From the NCBI RefSeq assembly GCF_002135345.1, contig NZ_NEGI01000003.1, positions 124,001 to 188,000 of the forward strand: 64,000 nt of DNA. The letters run 5' to 3'. The first letter of the stretch is position 1. Each line of letters begins with the position of its first letter. The notes beneath the pieces are model-generated. The model made no database searches. It worked only from the letters and a program-made list of their open reading frames with translations, and had not been told where the DNA came from. Below are positions 57,237 to 64,000 of the stretch, piece by piece. The DNA is from Acinetobacter sp. ANC 4648. Its GTDB lineage: Bacteria > Pseudomonadota > Gammaproteobacteria > Pseudomonadales > Moraxellaceae. The position numbers and the translations under genes were made by a program.

Positions 57237-57300
57237 CTTCACTCGATAAACTCTCTTCTTGCTATTCTATCCGTAAAAAAATGATGCACTTCTATTCACA

Positions 57301-58074
57301 TTACTTTTGTTTAAGGAGATTCTCAAAGTTTTGTGTGGTAATAAAAGCAATCTCCTCAAGGGTTTTATCATATACATCACTTAAGGCTTTGGCTACATAA
57401 GGAACGTATTTAGGCTCATTAGGCTTTCCTCGATAAGGCATAGGTGCCAAATAAGGACTGTCTGTTTCAATCAAGACTCGATCTAACGGCACTTGCTTAG
57501 CAACATCTCTTAAATCTTGGGCATTTTTAAACGATATAATCCCTGAAAAAGAAATGTAATACCCGCAATCAAGCACGGCTTTAGCCGTTTCCCAATCCTC
57601 AGTAAAACAATGCAAAATACCATGCGTTGATTTTTCAGCACGAATAATATCTATCGTATCGTCTTTTGCTGAACGAGTATGCACCACTACAGGCTTTTTA
57701 ACTATTTTCGATGCTTGAATATGTCGTGCAAAACAAGCTTTTTGTTCCGAAATAAAATCTGTGCTATGAAAGTAATCTAAGCCAGTTTCACCCAATGCCC
57801 ATGCCTTTTCAGCTTGCGCAAGTTCAATGAGATACTCAACTGTGGCACGTTGCATAACCTCGACATCTTCACATGGATGTACACCCACGCTATAGCCCAC
57901 ATCTGCATGTCGCGCCGCAATTTCTGACAATGCAATGTGATCATCCAAATCTACAGAAATTCCCATAAATTTAGATACACCACACTGACGAGCTTCCGCC
58001 AATGCTGCATCTAAACTGCCTGCATACGGGTCTAAATTCAACATGGTTAAATGACAGTGCGTATCAACAAACAT
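57301..58074 (-). CDS. tatD: TatD family metal-dependent hydrolase
   Basis: 257 residues, TIM-barrel metal enzyme. Motifs in order: D-T-H-C-H-L (4-9), G-V-H-P-C-E near 65, G-E-T-G-L-D-Y-F near 95, H-T-R-S-A near 130, G-I-L-H-C-F-T near 150 and E-T-D-S-P-Y-L-A near 204. It is a 3'-5' exonuclease or D-aminoacyl-tRNA-deacylase-like hydrolase. It follows pilZ and holB, the conserved holB-pilZ-tatD order. Confidence 0.95.
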   Translation of the reverse strand: MFVDTHCHLTMLNLDPYAGSLDAALAEARQCGVSKFMGISVDLDDHIALSEIAARHADVGYSVGVHPCEDVEVMQRATVEYLIELAQAEKAWALGETGLDYFHSTDFISEQKACFARHIQASKIVKKPVVVHTRSAKDDTIDIIRAEKSTHGILHCFTEDWETAKAVLDCGYYISFSGIISFKNAQDLRDVAKQVPLDRVLIETDSPYLAPMPYRGKPNEPKYVPYVAKALSDVYDKTLEEIAFITTQNFENLLKQK

Positions 58075-58136
58075 TTTTACCTACTAATAACTATGTGCTT
58101 AAAATTTTATTTACTGAAGTACTTTGCCAAAATAGT

Positions 58137-58478
58137 TTACATGGTGAAGCTTGGTTTATCTGAAGATAAACTTCCAGCAAGCATTTTTTCAGCTTCCATT
58201 TTATAGTAAACACCTTTCTCACCACTCATTTGAATAGCAAAACCTTGGGGTTTTAAACCTGCTTGCTTTTGCGAAATCCAAATCACCTTACCTGTTAAGG
58301 GAATTTTTTGTAGTTGATCCGGCAAGGTCGCCAAAACAAAAATTTCTTCGCCCATCTTAACTGCTTGTTTCGAGGGAATAAACAACCCACCGCCCTGTAC
58401 ATAAGGCATATAGCTCGCTTGCAAAGTCACTCGATCACTAATATTAACCTGTAATAAACCGCCCATACGTGGCTGCAT
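58137..58478 (-). CDS. pilZ: PilZ domain protein of type IV pilus assembly
   Basis: 113 residues, the size of the founding PilZ. It starts G-G-L-L-Q-V-N-I-S-D-R and has Y-V-Q-G-G-G-L-F-I-P-S-K, V-L-A-T-L-P and G-K-V-I-W-I-S. The c-di-GMP motif R-x-x-x-R is not evident, as expected for this type, which binds PilB/FimX partners rather than the nucleotide. AGGGGAAT precedes the ATG. Needed for type IV pilus biogenesis in Pseudomonas. Confidence 0.93.
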   Translation of the reverse strand: MQPRMGGLLQVNISDRVTLQASYMPYVQGGGLFIPSKQAVKMGEEIFVLATLPDQLQKIPLTGKVIWISQKQAGLKPQGFAIQMSGEKGVYYKMEAEKMLAGSLSSDKPSFTM

Positions 58479-58499
58479 GATTATTCCCCTTTAATTATG

Positions 58500-59486
58500 T
58501 CACGCTGATGAAACATGCATTAACTTTATAAACAACTGATCAATAATTAGATTTGTTTGCACATTTTGATCAACCATTTGTTTTGATTGTTGTAAACACT
58601 CATAAATATCAAATAATGTTTGCACTTGATATTGCTCTGCAAGTACTTTGAAATCTAGATCTTCATTCTTAACAACTTGGTTCAGCTTGACACAAATTAA
58701 ATCCGACAACAAGTATTCAAACATTTGAATAAAATCAGAAAAAATCAGCAACTTATTCCACTTACTAGCCAATTGCATTGGCATATTTTTTTGTATGACT
58801 AGTTTTTGCCAATCTTGGACAAAATCAGCGCGCAGTTTTAACCACGTACTTTGTGCCAACTCAAGTGCTTGCAAAGGCATCTGATTAGATAAACTCATCA
58901 ATAATGAAATATTTGATGCTTCAGATTCAGGTAAATACTCTTTTAGATAAGCCTCTCCTTGTTCCAAAGAAATACGATCTAAAGCATAATGTTGCAAACG
59001 GCTACGAATAGTTGCTGGTAATTTTAAATAATGATCTGCCAAAAGAATGATCATGATTCTTTCACCAGGCTCTTCCAATGTTTTGAGTAATGCATTTGCA
59101 GATGACATATTTAATGCTTCTGCAGGCTCAATAACAATCACACGCCAACCATCGACAGTTTGCTGTACAAATGGTAATAAATCACGAATTTTCTCAATCT
59201 TTATTTTAGCATTTTGTTTTTTATTATCTTCATCTGTAGAAATATGCACATAATTCGGATGGGTATCCGATTTCAACCATAAACAACTACTACATTCACC
59301 ACATGCCGCTTTCGGTTTTTTATTTAGACATAAAACCCAAGCCAAAAAGTGTTGTGCAAATGCTTGCTTACCACAGCCTTGCTTACCATAAAACAATAAG
59401 CCATGACCCAAATTGGGGAATCGTCCAGTCAACGTTTCCCAAATCTGCTGTTGCCATGGATAGACTTGTGAAGATACTGCACCCAT
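58500..59486 (-). CDS. holB: DNA polymerase III delta' subunit
   Basis: 328 residues. Clamp-loader AAA+ protein. P-loop-like G-L-L-F-Y-G-K-Q-G-C-G-K-Q-A-F near 28-42, a zinc module with C-G-E-C-S-S-C-L-W near 60, and the S-S-A-N-A-L-L-K-T-L-E-E-P sensor-1/Walker-B-like segment near 130. The C-terminal helical part fits delta'. Upstream of pilZ by 21 bases and downstream of kdsB, also on the minus strand. Confidence 0.94.
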   Translation of the reverse strand: MGAVSSQVYPWQQQIWETLTGRFPNLGHGLLFYGKQGCGKQAFAQHFLAWVLCLNKKPKAACGECSSCLWLKSDTHPNYVHISTDEDNKKQNAKIKIEKIRDLLPFVQQTVDGWRVIVIEPAEALNMSSANALLKTLEEPGERIMIILLADHYLKLPATIRSRLQHYALDRISLEQGEAYLKEYLPESEASNISLLMSLSNQMPLQALELAQSTWLKLRADFVQDWQKLVIQKNMPMQLASKWNKLLIFSDFIQMFEYLLSDLICVKLNQVVKNEDLDFKVLAEQYQVQTLFDIYECLQQSKQMVDQNVQTNLIIDQLFIKLMHVSSA

Positions 59487-59507
59487 GCTGATTAAACTCT
59501 CTGTGCT

Positions 59508-60269
59508 TTATTCAAAGTTCTTAACATCCATTGCATTCAAACGATCTAAATCCGCCTGAGTATCTACACCAGGTGGCAAATTCACTGCTGCAATATTAAT
59601 AGCAATCCGATGTCCATTTTCCAAGACACGCAATTGTTCCAAACTTTCTAATTGTTCTAATTGCCCTATATCCCAAGTCACATAGTCTTGTAATAAATTT
59701 ACACGGTAAGCATATAAACCTAAATGACGAAATGCTTGCTGATGTAAGATTGCAATGGCCTTTTGAGCACCATCACGGTCATACGGAATAGGTGAACGAC
59801 TAAAATACAAAGCTTCATTGAATTTAGACATTACGACTTTTACAATGCTATCGCGTTGAAACTCATCCAGATGATGAATCGGCTCACATAACGTTGACAT
59901 TGAACAATGCGGCTTTTCAATCAATAAATCTGCAACCTGTTGCACCAATTGTGCTGGAAGCAAAGGCTCATCCCCTTGTACATTCACAATAATATCTTGT
60001 GCAGCCCAACCTTTAATCCGAGCAACCTCACTTAAACGATCAGTACCCGATGGATGATTCGGATTGGTGATGACGACATCAACACCTTCAGCACGACAGA
60101 CTTCAGCAATACGTAAATCATCAGTGGCCACACAAAGATCATCAAAACCTTGCACTTTTTTAGCTTGATCCACTACACGTAAAATCATGGGACGTCCATG
60201 AATTTCCAATAATGGCTTACCAGGTAAACGTGAACTAGCAAAACGTGCAGGAATAACAATGTGTTTCAT
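59508..60269 (-). CDS. kdsB: 3-deoxy-manno-octulosonate cytidylyltransferase (CMP-Kdo synthetase)
   Basis: 253 residues. Nucleotidyltransferase signature [15 protein letters not shown] at about 6-20, N-V-Q-G-D-E-P-L near 95, and [12 protein letters not shown] near 150. Activates Kdo for inner-core LPS/LOS synthesis. It follows lpxK by nine bases and forms a unit with msbA and lpxK. Confidence 0.97.
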   Translation of the reverse strand: MKHIVIPARFASSRLPGKPLLEIHGRPMILRVVDQAKKVQGFDDLCVATDDLRIAEVCRAEGVDVVITNPNHPSGTDRLSEVARIKGWAAQDIIVNVQGDEPLLPAQLVQQVADLLIEKPHCSMSTLCEPIHHLDEFQRDSIVKVVMSKFNEALYFSRSPIPYDRDGAQKAIAILHQQAFRHLGLYAYRVNLLQDYVTWDIGQLEQLESLEQLRVLENGHRIAINIAAVNLPPGVDTQADLDRLNAMDVKNFE

Positions 60270-60278
60270 TTTAGAACC

Positions 60279-61289
60279 TTAAGCAATCTGAATACCGAGT
60301 TGTGACAATTGATGATTTAATAATGCATAGCACTGATTTGATAATACAGCTTCAACTGGAATGACCCAAATCTCACGTTTAAAAGTTGGATGTTGCTTCA
60401 ATAAAGGTAACAGCTTCACTGCATCTTTTTCAGTGGTAATAATCGGATTACTATCTTCAAACTGAATATCATCAATTTCATAATCATGATGATCTGGAAA
60501 TTCATGACACTGAAACTGCATTACTCCCAAGCTTTCCAGCGTATGATAAAAACGCTGTGGAAAACCAATTCCTACAACAGCATAATAATCTAGGTTTGGA
60601 TCAAAAAGCTCTGCTTGATCATATAATGGATTCAGCAAATATGGCTCAGCCACTTCAAGATGCATATTCAATTCGGATGCAGGATTAGAACTATGTTCAA
60701 CCACTGTACTGTATTTTAGACGTGATACAGGTTCCCGCAAATAGCCTTCAGGCAATAGTTTTTGATTACCTAGCCCTCTATTTTGGTCAAGAACAATCCA
60801 TTCCAATTGACGATCTAAAGCCCAATGTTGCAAGCCATCATCGCTAATAATCAAATCCAAAGTGGACTGTTTTAATAACAATTCAATACTTGCCTGACGA
60901 TTAGCACCAACGGCCATCAGCACGCCTGTAGACTGTACAATTAAACAGGGTTCATCACCAACATATTCAGGTACAGAGTCTGACGTCACAAGAGCTGGAA
61001 ATGGACCTTGCCCACCATACCCCCGACTAATCACACCAACTGCAACTTGATTCTGTTGCAGATATTTAACCAGCTGAATCAGCAAAGGTGTTTTACCACT
61101 ACCACCTACAGTTATATTACCAATCACCATCACAGGCACTGGAGCATGGTAAGTAGCTTTAAGTTTACTCTTATAACATTGTTTATTGAGTAAAAAGCCA
61201 AATCGGTATATCCATGACAAAGGGCGTAATACAACCAACCACTTTGCTTGCGTATTCCATGCATTCTGAATGGTTTGCGCAATAGACAT
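60279..61289 (-). CDS. lpxK: Tetraacyldisaccharide 4'-kinase
   Basis: 336 residues. Inner-membrane kinase that adds the 4'-phosphate of lipid A. P-loop G-N-I-T-V-G-G-S-G-K-T-P at about 56-67 and S-R-G-Y-G-G near 88, with I-I-S-D-D-G-L-Q-H and E-W-I-V-L-D-Q-N-R-G-L-G-N further on. An N-terminal hydrophobic anchor W-I-Y-R-F-G-F-L-L. Six bases after msbA, so cotranscribed. Starts with ATG. Confidence 0.97.
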   Translation of the reverse strand: MSIAQTIQNAWNTQAKWLVVLRPLSWIYRFGFLLNKQCYKSKLKATYHAPVPVMVIGNITVGGSGKTPLLIQLVKYLQQNQVAVGVISRGYGGQGPFPALVTSDSVPEYVGDEPCLIVQSTGVLMAVGANRQASIELLLKQSTLDLIISDDGLQHWALDRQLEWIVLDQNRGLGNQKLLPEGYLREPVSRLKYSTVVEHSSNPASELNMHLEVAEPYLLNPLYDQAELFDPNLDYYAVVGIGFPQRFYHTLESLGVMQFQCHEFPDHHDYEIDDIQFEDSNPIITTEKDAVKLLPLLKQHPTFKREIWVIPVEAVLSNQCYALLNHQLSQLGIQIA

Positions 61290-61295
61290 ACCTAA

Positions 61296-63020
61296 TTACT
61301 CCTCAAAATTTCTTTGGTGTAACTGATAATACGCACCATGTTGAGCCAATAACTCGGCATGACTGCCTTGTTCAACAATACGCCCTTTATCCATCACCAC
61401 AATCAGATCTGCATTTTCAATCGTTGATAATCGATGTGCAATCACTATAGTTGTTCGATCTTGCATCGCTTCATCAAATGCTTTTTGAATAAAATATTCA
61501 GATTCATTATCTAGAGCACTAGTTGCTTCATCTAAAATTAAAATTGGCGCATTTTTTAAAATTGCACGTGCAATTGCAATTCTTTGTCGCTGACCACCTG
61601 AAAGTGCCAAACCTTGCGCACCTATCGGGGTGTCATAACCCTGCGGCAAGTCCATAATAAAGTCATGCGCATACGCAGCTTTCGCGGCAGCAATAACTTC
61701 TTCATCGGTGGCATTTTCCAACTGGCCATACGCAATATTGGCACGTACCGTCCGATCAAATAAAATTACCTGTTGATTCACCATAGCGACTTGAGAACGT
61801 AAACACGCCAAATCAATATCACCAATAGCTATACCATCTAAGTAAATTTGACCTTGACTAATTTCCTGAAAACGAACCAATAAATTCACTAATGAGGTTT
61901 TACCTGCACCAGAACGCCCAACTAAAGCAACAGTTTGCCCAGCTTGAATATTTAAGGAAAAATCTTGAATTGCATGCACTTTACCTTTATATGTTAGTGC
62001 AACATGATCAAACTGAATCGCGCCACGTAACTTTGGTGTTAATGTTCCAGTATTGGGTTCTTCTGGCATATCTAATAATTCAAAGACTGAATGTGCTGCT
62101 GCCATGCCACGCTGTAGCTTCTCGTTCACATCGGTTAAACTTTTAATCGGTTTTGCCAACAAGCCTGCTGCAGTAATATAAGCAACAAATTCACCTGAAG
62201 ATGTATCACCTAAAATTTGTGGTCGTAATGCAAGCCAGACAATAACGCTCATGGCAATCGCCATCACCAATTGTACTAATGGGCTATTTAAGTTTTGCAC
62301 CACCACCATTTTCAAGCCACGTTTTAAATTTTCTTCTGAAGATTGATAAAAACGTTTTTGTTCATTTTTCTCTCCAACAAAACTTTTAACAACAGCCTGT
62401 CCATTCACACTTTCTTGTACCACATGATTCACATCCCCCATGGTATTTTGAACTTGGACAGAGAGCTTCCGCATCCGCTTTGATGCTTTACGCACTAAAA
62501 ATGCAATCACGGGCATAACAATAAAAATACACAGGGTTAAACGCCAATTGCTATACAACAAATAGCCCAACAAGCCCAAAGTAATCAAACCATCTTTGAC
62601 CACAACCTTTAAAGATTCTGATGACGCTGCTGTAAGTTGCTCAACGTTATACATAATTTTCGCAGTAATATGCCCAGATGAATTATCCAGATAATACTGC
62701 GAAGGTAAGCGGAGTAATTTTGCATACACCTCTTGGCGAATACTAAACACCAAACTTCTAGAAATGACCGCAGTAAAGTACCCACCCATGAACAAACCAA
62801 GTCCACGAAAAAATATTAACAACACAATCAACGCAGGAAACCAATTCAAATCTTCACGATTGCCAGCTTGAATCGCATCAATAATAAATTTTAGTAATTT
62901 GGCAACTGAAACCTCAGTCGCGGCATTAATTCCAAAACCAAGAAGAACAAATAAGGCAATACCCCAATATGGCTTTAAATACGAAATTAGGCGCAAATAG
63001 ACCTTAAAATCTTGGTTCAC
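61296..63020 (-). CDS. msbA: Lipid A export ATP-binding/permease MsbA
   Basis: 574 residues, half-size ABC exporter. Six membrane helices in the N-terminal 330 residues, then the ATPase: Walker A G-R-S-G-A-G-K-T-S-L near 375, signature L-S-G-G-Q-R-Q-R near 478, Walker B I-L-I-L-D-E-A-T-S-A-L-D, and switch histidine in A-H-R-L-S-T. It flips LPS/LOS across the inner membrane. The start is GTG, three bases after the exbD stop, so translation is coupled to exbD. Confidence 0.97.
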   Translation of the reverse strand: MNQDFKVYLRLISYLKPYWGIALFVLLGFGINAATEVSVAKLLKFIIDAIQAGNREDLNWFPALIVLLIFFRGLGLFMGGYFTAVISRSLVFSIRQEVYAKLLRLPSQYYLDNSSGHITAKIMYNVEQLTAASSESLKVVVKDGLITLGLLGYLLYSNWRLTLCIFIVMPVIAFLVRKASKRMRKLSVQVQNTMGDVNHVVQESVNGQAVVKSFVGEKNEQKRFYQSSEENLKRGLKMVVVQNLNSPLVQLVMAIAMSVIVWLALRPQILGDTSSGEFVAYITAAGLLAKPIKSLTDVNEKLQRGMAAAHSVFELLDMPEEPNTGTLTPKLRGAIQFDHVALTYKGKVHAIQDFSLNIQAGQTVALVGRSGAGKTSLVNLLVRFQEISQGQIYLDGIAIGDIDLACLRSQVAMVNQQVILFDRTVRANIAYGQLENATDEEVIAAAKAAYAHDFIMDLPQGYDTPIGAQGLALSGGQRQRIAIARAILKNAPILILDEATSALDNESEYFIQKAFDEAMQDRTTIVIAHRLSTIENADLIVVMDKGRIVEQGSHAELLAQHGAYYQLHQRNFEE

Positions 63021-63023
63021 GAA

Positions 63024-63446
63024 TTAATAACCTCTAGATGGAACTTTAGTACTGATGTTGATATTCACAAAACCGAGTTGACCTGCAGCATCCATGACAC
63101 GAATGACATCTTGATGGGTTGCTTGCGCATCAGCTGCAATTACAAACATTAGGTCGCGGCGATCATTCGCCGCTTGCTTAATAGCAGTGCTCAAATCAGT
63201 CGTCTCTTTACTTGAAAGCGCCTGTCCATTCACCGCGTAATGCCCTGAAGAGTCTACCATGACTTCAATTTTTTGATCGTACTGTTTTGGTGGGACACCT
63301 TGAGCATCAGGTAAGGATAAATTAATACGGCTCTGCTGACTAAATGTGGTCGTCAACAGCAATATCACCAAGATAAATAACAAGCAATCAATTAAAGGCG
63401 TTAAATTGATATGAATATCTTCAACACTCGTTCTCTTAAATTTCAT
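63024..63446 (-). CDS. exbD: ExbD/TolR family biopolymer transport protein
   Basis: 140 residues. One N-terminal membrane helix with the key aspartate (L-T-P-L-I-D-C-L-L-F-I-L-V-I-L-L) near residue 18, then a periplasmic domain ending I-N-I-S-T-K-V-P-S. With ExbB it uses proton flow to energise TonB or a similar partner. Followed immediately by msbA, an arrangement common in Acinetobacter and Pseudomonas relatives. Confidence 0.93.
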   Translation of the reverse strand: MKFKRTSVEDIHINLTPLIDCLLFILVILLLTTTFSQQSRINLSLPDAQGVPPKQYDQKIEVMVDSSGHYAVNGQALSSKETTDLSTAIKQAANDRRDLMFVIAADAQATHQDVIRVMDAAGQLGFVNINISTKVPSRGY

Positions 63447-63463
63447 TAAAGCACCCCCAAAAG

Positions 63464-64000
63464 TTAACCTGCTTTCTTCTGATGAGTTTGATCATGCTTT
63501 TGATAAAACAATGCTGCATGAAATAATGTCGACTGTTGCTCTAATTCAGCAATATATACTTGCACTACGCGCTGAAAATAACGATATGCAAACAATGCTG
63601 GAATTGCAATTACCATACCGACTGCTGTGGTAATCAAGGCTTTAGAAATCCCTGGAATCATCATGGCTGGATTGCTATTCGAACCCAAATCAAGCACCAA
63701 AAATGACTCAATAATCCCAACAACTGTCCCCAATAGCCCCAACAATGGTGCAACTGCACTTAAAGTTCCTAAAAAATTAATATATTTTTCCAAAAAACCA
63801 ATTTCACGTGAAGCGGTTGCTTCCATTTGCGCGCGTGCATAGGCTTCACCTTGCGGAAATGCATCCACAGCATCTTGAAAAATGTAACCTAGCGTCGATT
63901 GACGTGCTGCTTTATCTTTTTCCAAGACATCCAAAACAGAATCTAGACTACGTCCTTTTTGCATCAATAAGGCTTTCGGTAGAACTAAAGAGCGCTTCAA
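63464..64000 (-). CDS. exbB: ExbB/TolQ/MotA family proton channel protein (partial)
   Basis: 178 residues visible, cut by the right edge; the frame is open at base 64000, so the true start is outside. The MotA/TolQ/ExbB domain is seen in its middle and C-terminal parts: L-S-A-V-A-P-L-L-G-L-L-G-T-V-V-G-I-I-E-S-F, I-P-G-I-S-K-A-L-I-T-T-A-V-G-M-V-I-A-I-P-A-L-F-A-Y. Partner of the downstream exbD, 17 bases away. The sequence before the domain suggests a further membrane helix upstream. Confidence 0.93.
   Translation of the reverse strand: MKRSLVLPKALLMQKGRSLDSVLDVLEKDKAARQSTLGYIFQDAVDAFPQGEAYARAQMEATASREIGFLEKYINFLGTLSAVAPLLGLLGTVVGIIESFLVLDLGSNSNPAMMIPGISKALITTAVGMVIAIPALFAYRYFQRVVQVYIAELEQQSTLFHAALFYQKHDQTHQKKAG

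Overview
The window is chromosomal DNA from a low-GC gammaproteobacterium, almost certainly an Acinetobacter. This rests on three things: the AT-rich codon use, the close match of many products to Acinetobacter proteins (AceI/AceR chlorhexidine efflux pair, large BrnQ, malate synthase G, the high-molecular-weight FabG/thiolase/MaoC set), and gene order such as cmk-rpsA-ihfB-lapA-pyrF and exbB-exbD-msbA-lpxK-kdsB. I see no rRNA, tRNA, insertion sequence, prophage, integron or CRISPR array. Most of the window is ordinary core genome, with an accessory-looking stretch at about 3.3-6.3 kb and another at 33-38 kb.

Layout. 0-6.3 kb: small and hypothetical genes (zinc-ribbon-like protein, short HD-domain ppGpp hydrolase-like protein, LysR regulator, trmA, a small lipoprotein, a remnant of a sigma54-activator tail, a DUF2233 phosphodiester glycosidase, a membrane-tailed LRAT-fold protein). 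6.3-15.5 kb: a complete tripartite RND efflux operon with two different pump subunits (MdtB/MdtC or MuxB/MuxC type), its adaptor and its own outer-membrane factor. The adaptor has what looks like a frameshifted tail and the outer-membrane factor ends in a ten-G tract. 15.8-19.8 kb: glnS, ppiB, lpxH and an NfsB-like nitroreductase. 19.9-25.4 kb: an EstB-like serine hydrolase, then a MaoC hydratase and FabG reductase divergent from a thiolase that carries a basic N-terminal extension; together these look like a fatty-acyl metabolism set. 25.6-33.3 kb: transporters and regulators (AceI/AceR, LysE-type exporter, BenE, BrnQ) with transaldolase and methionine aminopeptidase. 33.3-38.3 kb: sparse, AT-rich, with small membrane proteins, an alpha/beta hydrolase, MarR, an RcnB-like protein and a probable amber-interrupted pseudogene. 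38.4-45.9 kb: glcB, zapE, an AraC regulator, a flavin monooxygenase and a LysO-type exporter. 45.9-53.7 kb: pyrF, lapA, ihfB, rpsA, cmk, an SRPBCC protein, tadA, an enoyl-CoA hydratase-like gene, ung and queD. 53.9-64 kb: type II secretion minor pseudopilins gspK-J-I-H, a TetR regulator, tatD, pilZ, holB, kdsB, lpxK, msbA, exbD and the truncated exbB.

Functionally, the right-hand end is dominated by envelope biogenesis: lipid A and Kdo synthesis and export, type II secretion, TonB energisation. Replication and translation housekeeping genes are interleaved. I did not find a convincing new multi-gene system. The observations most worth checking are the two anomalies in the RND operon, the basic tail of the thiolase with its internal start, three consecutive inverted repeats between fabG and the MaoC gene, and two degraded loci. 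All family assignments come from reading motifs and translated sequence by eye; no database search was possible.
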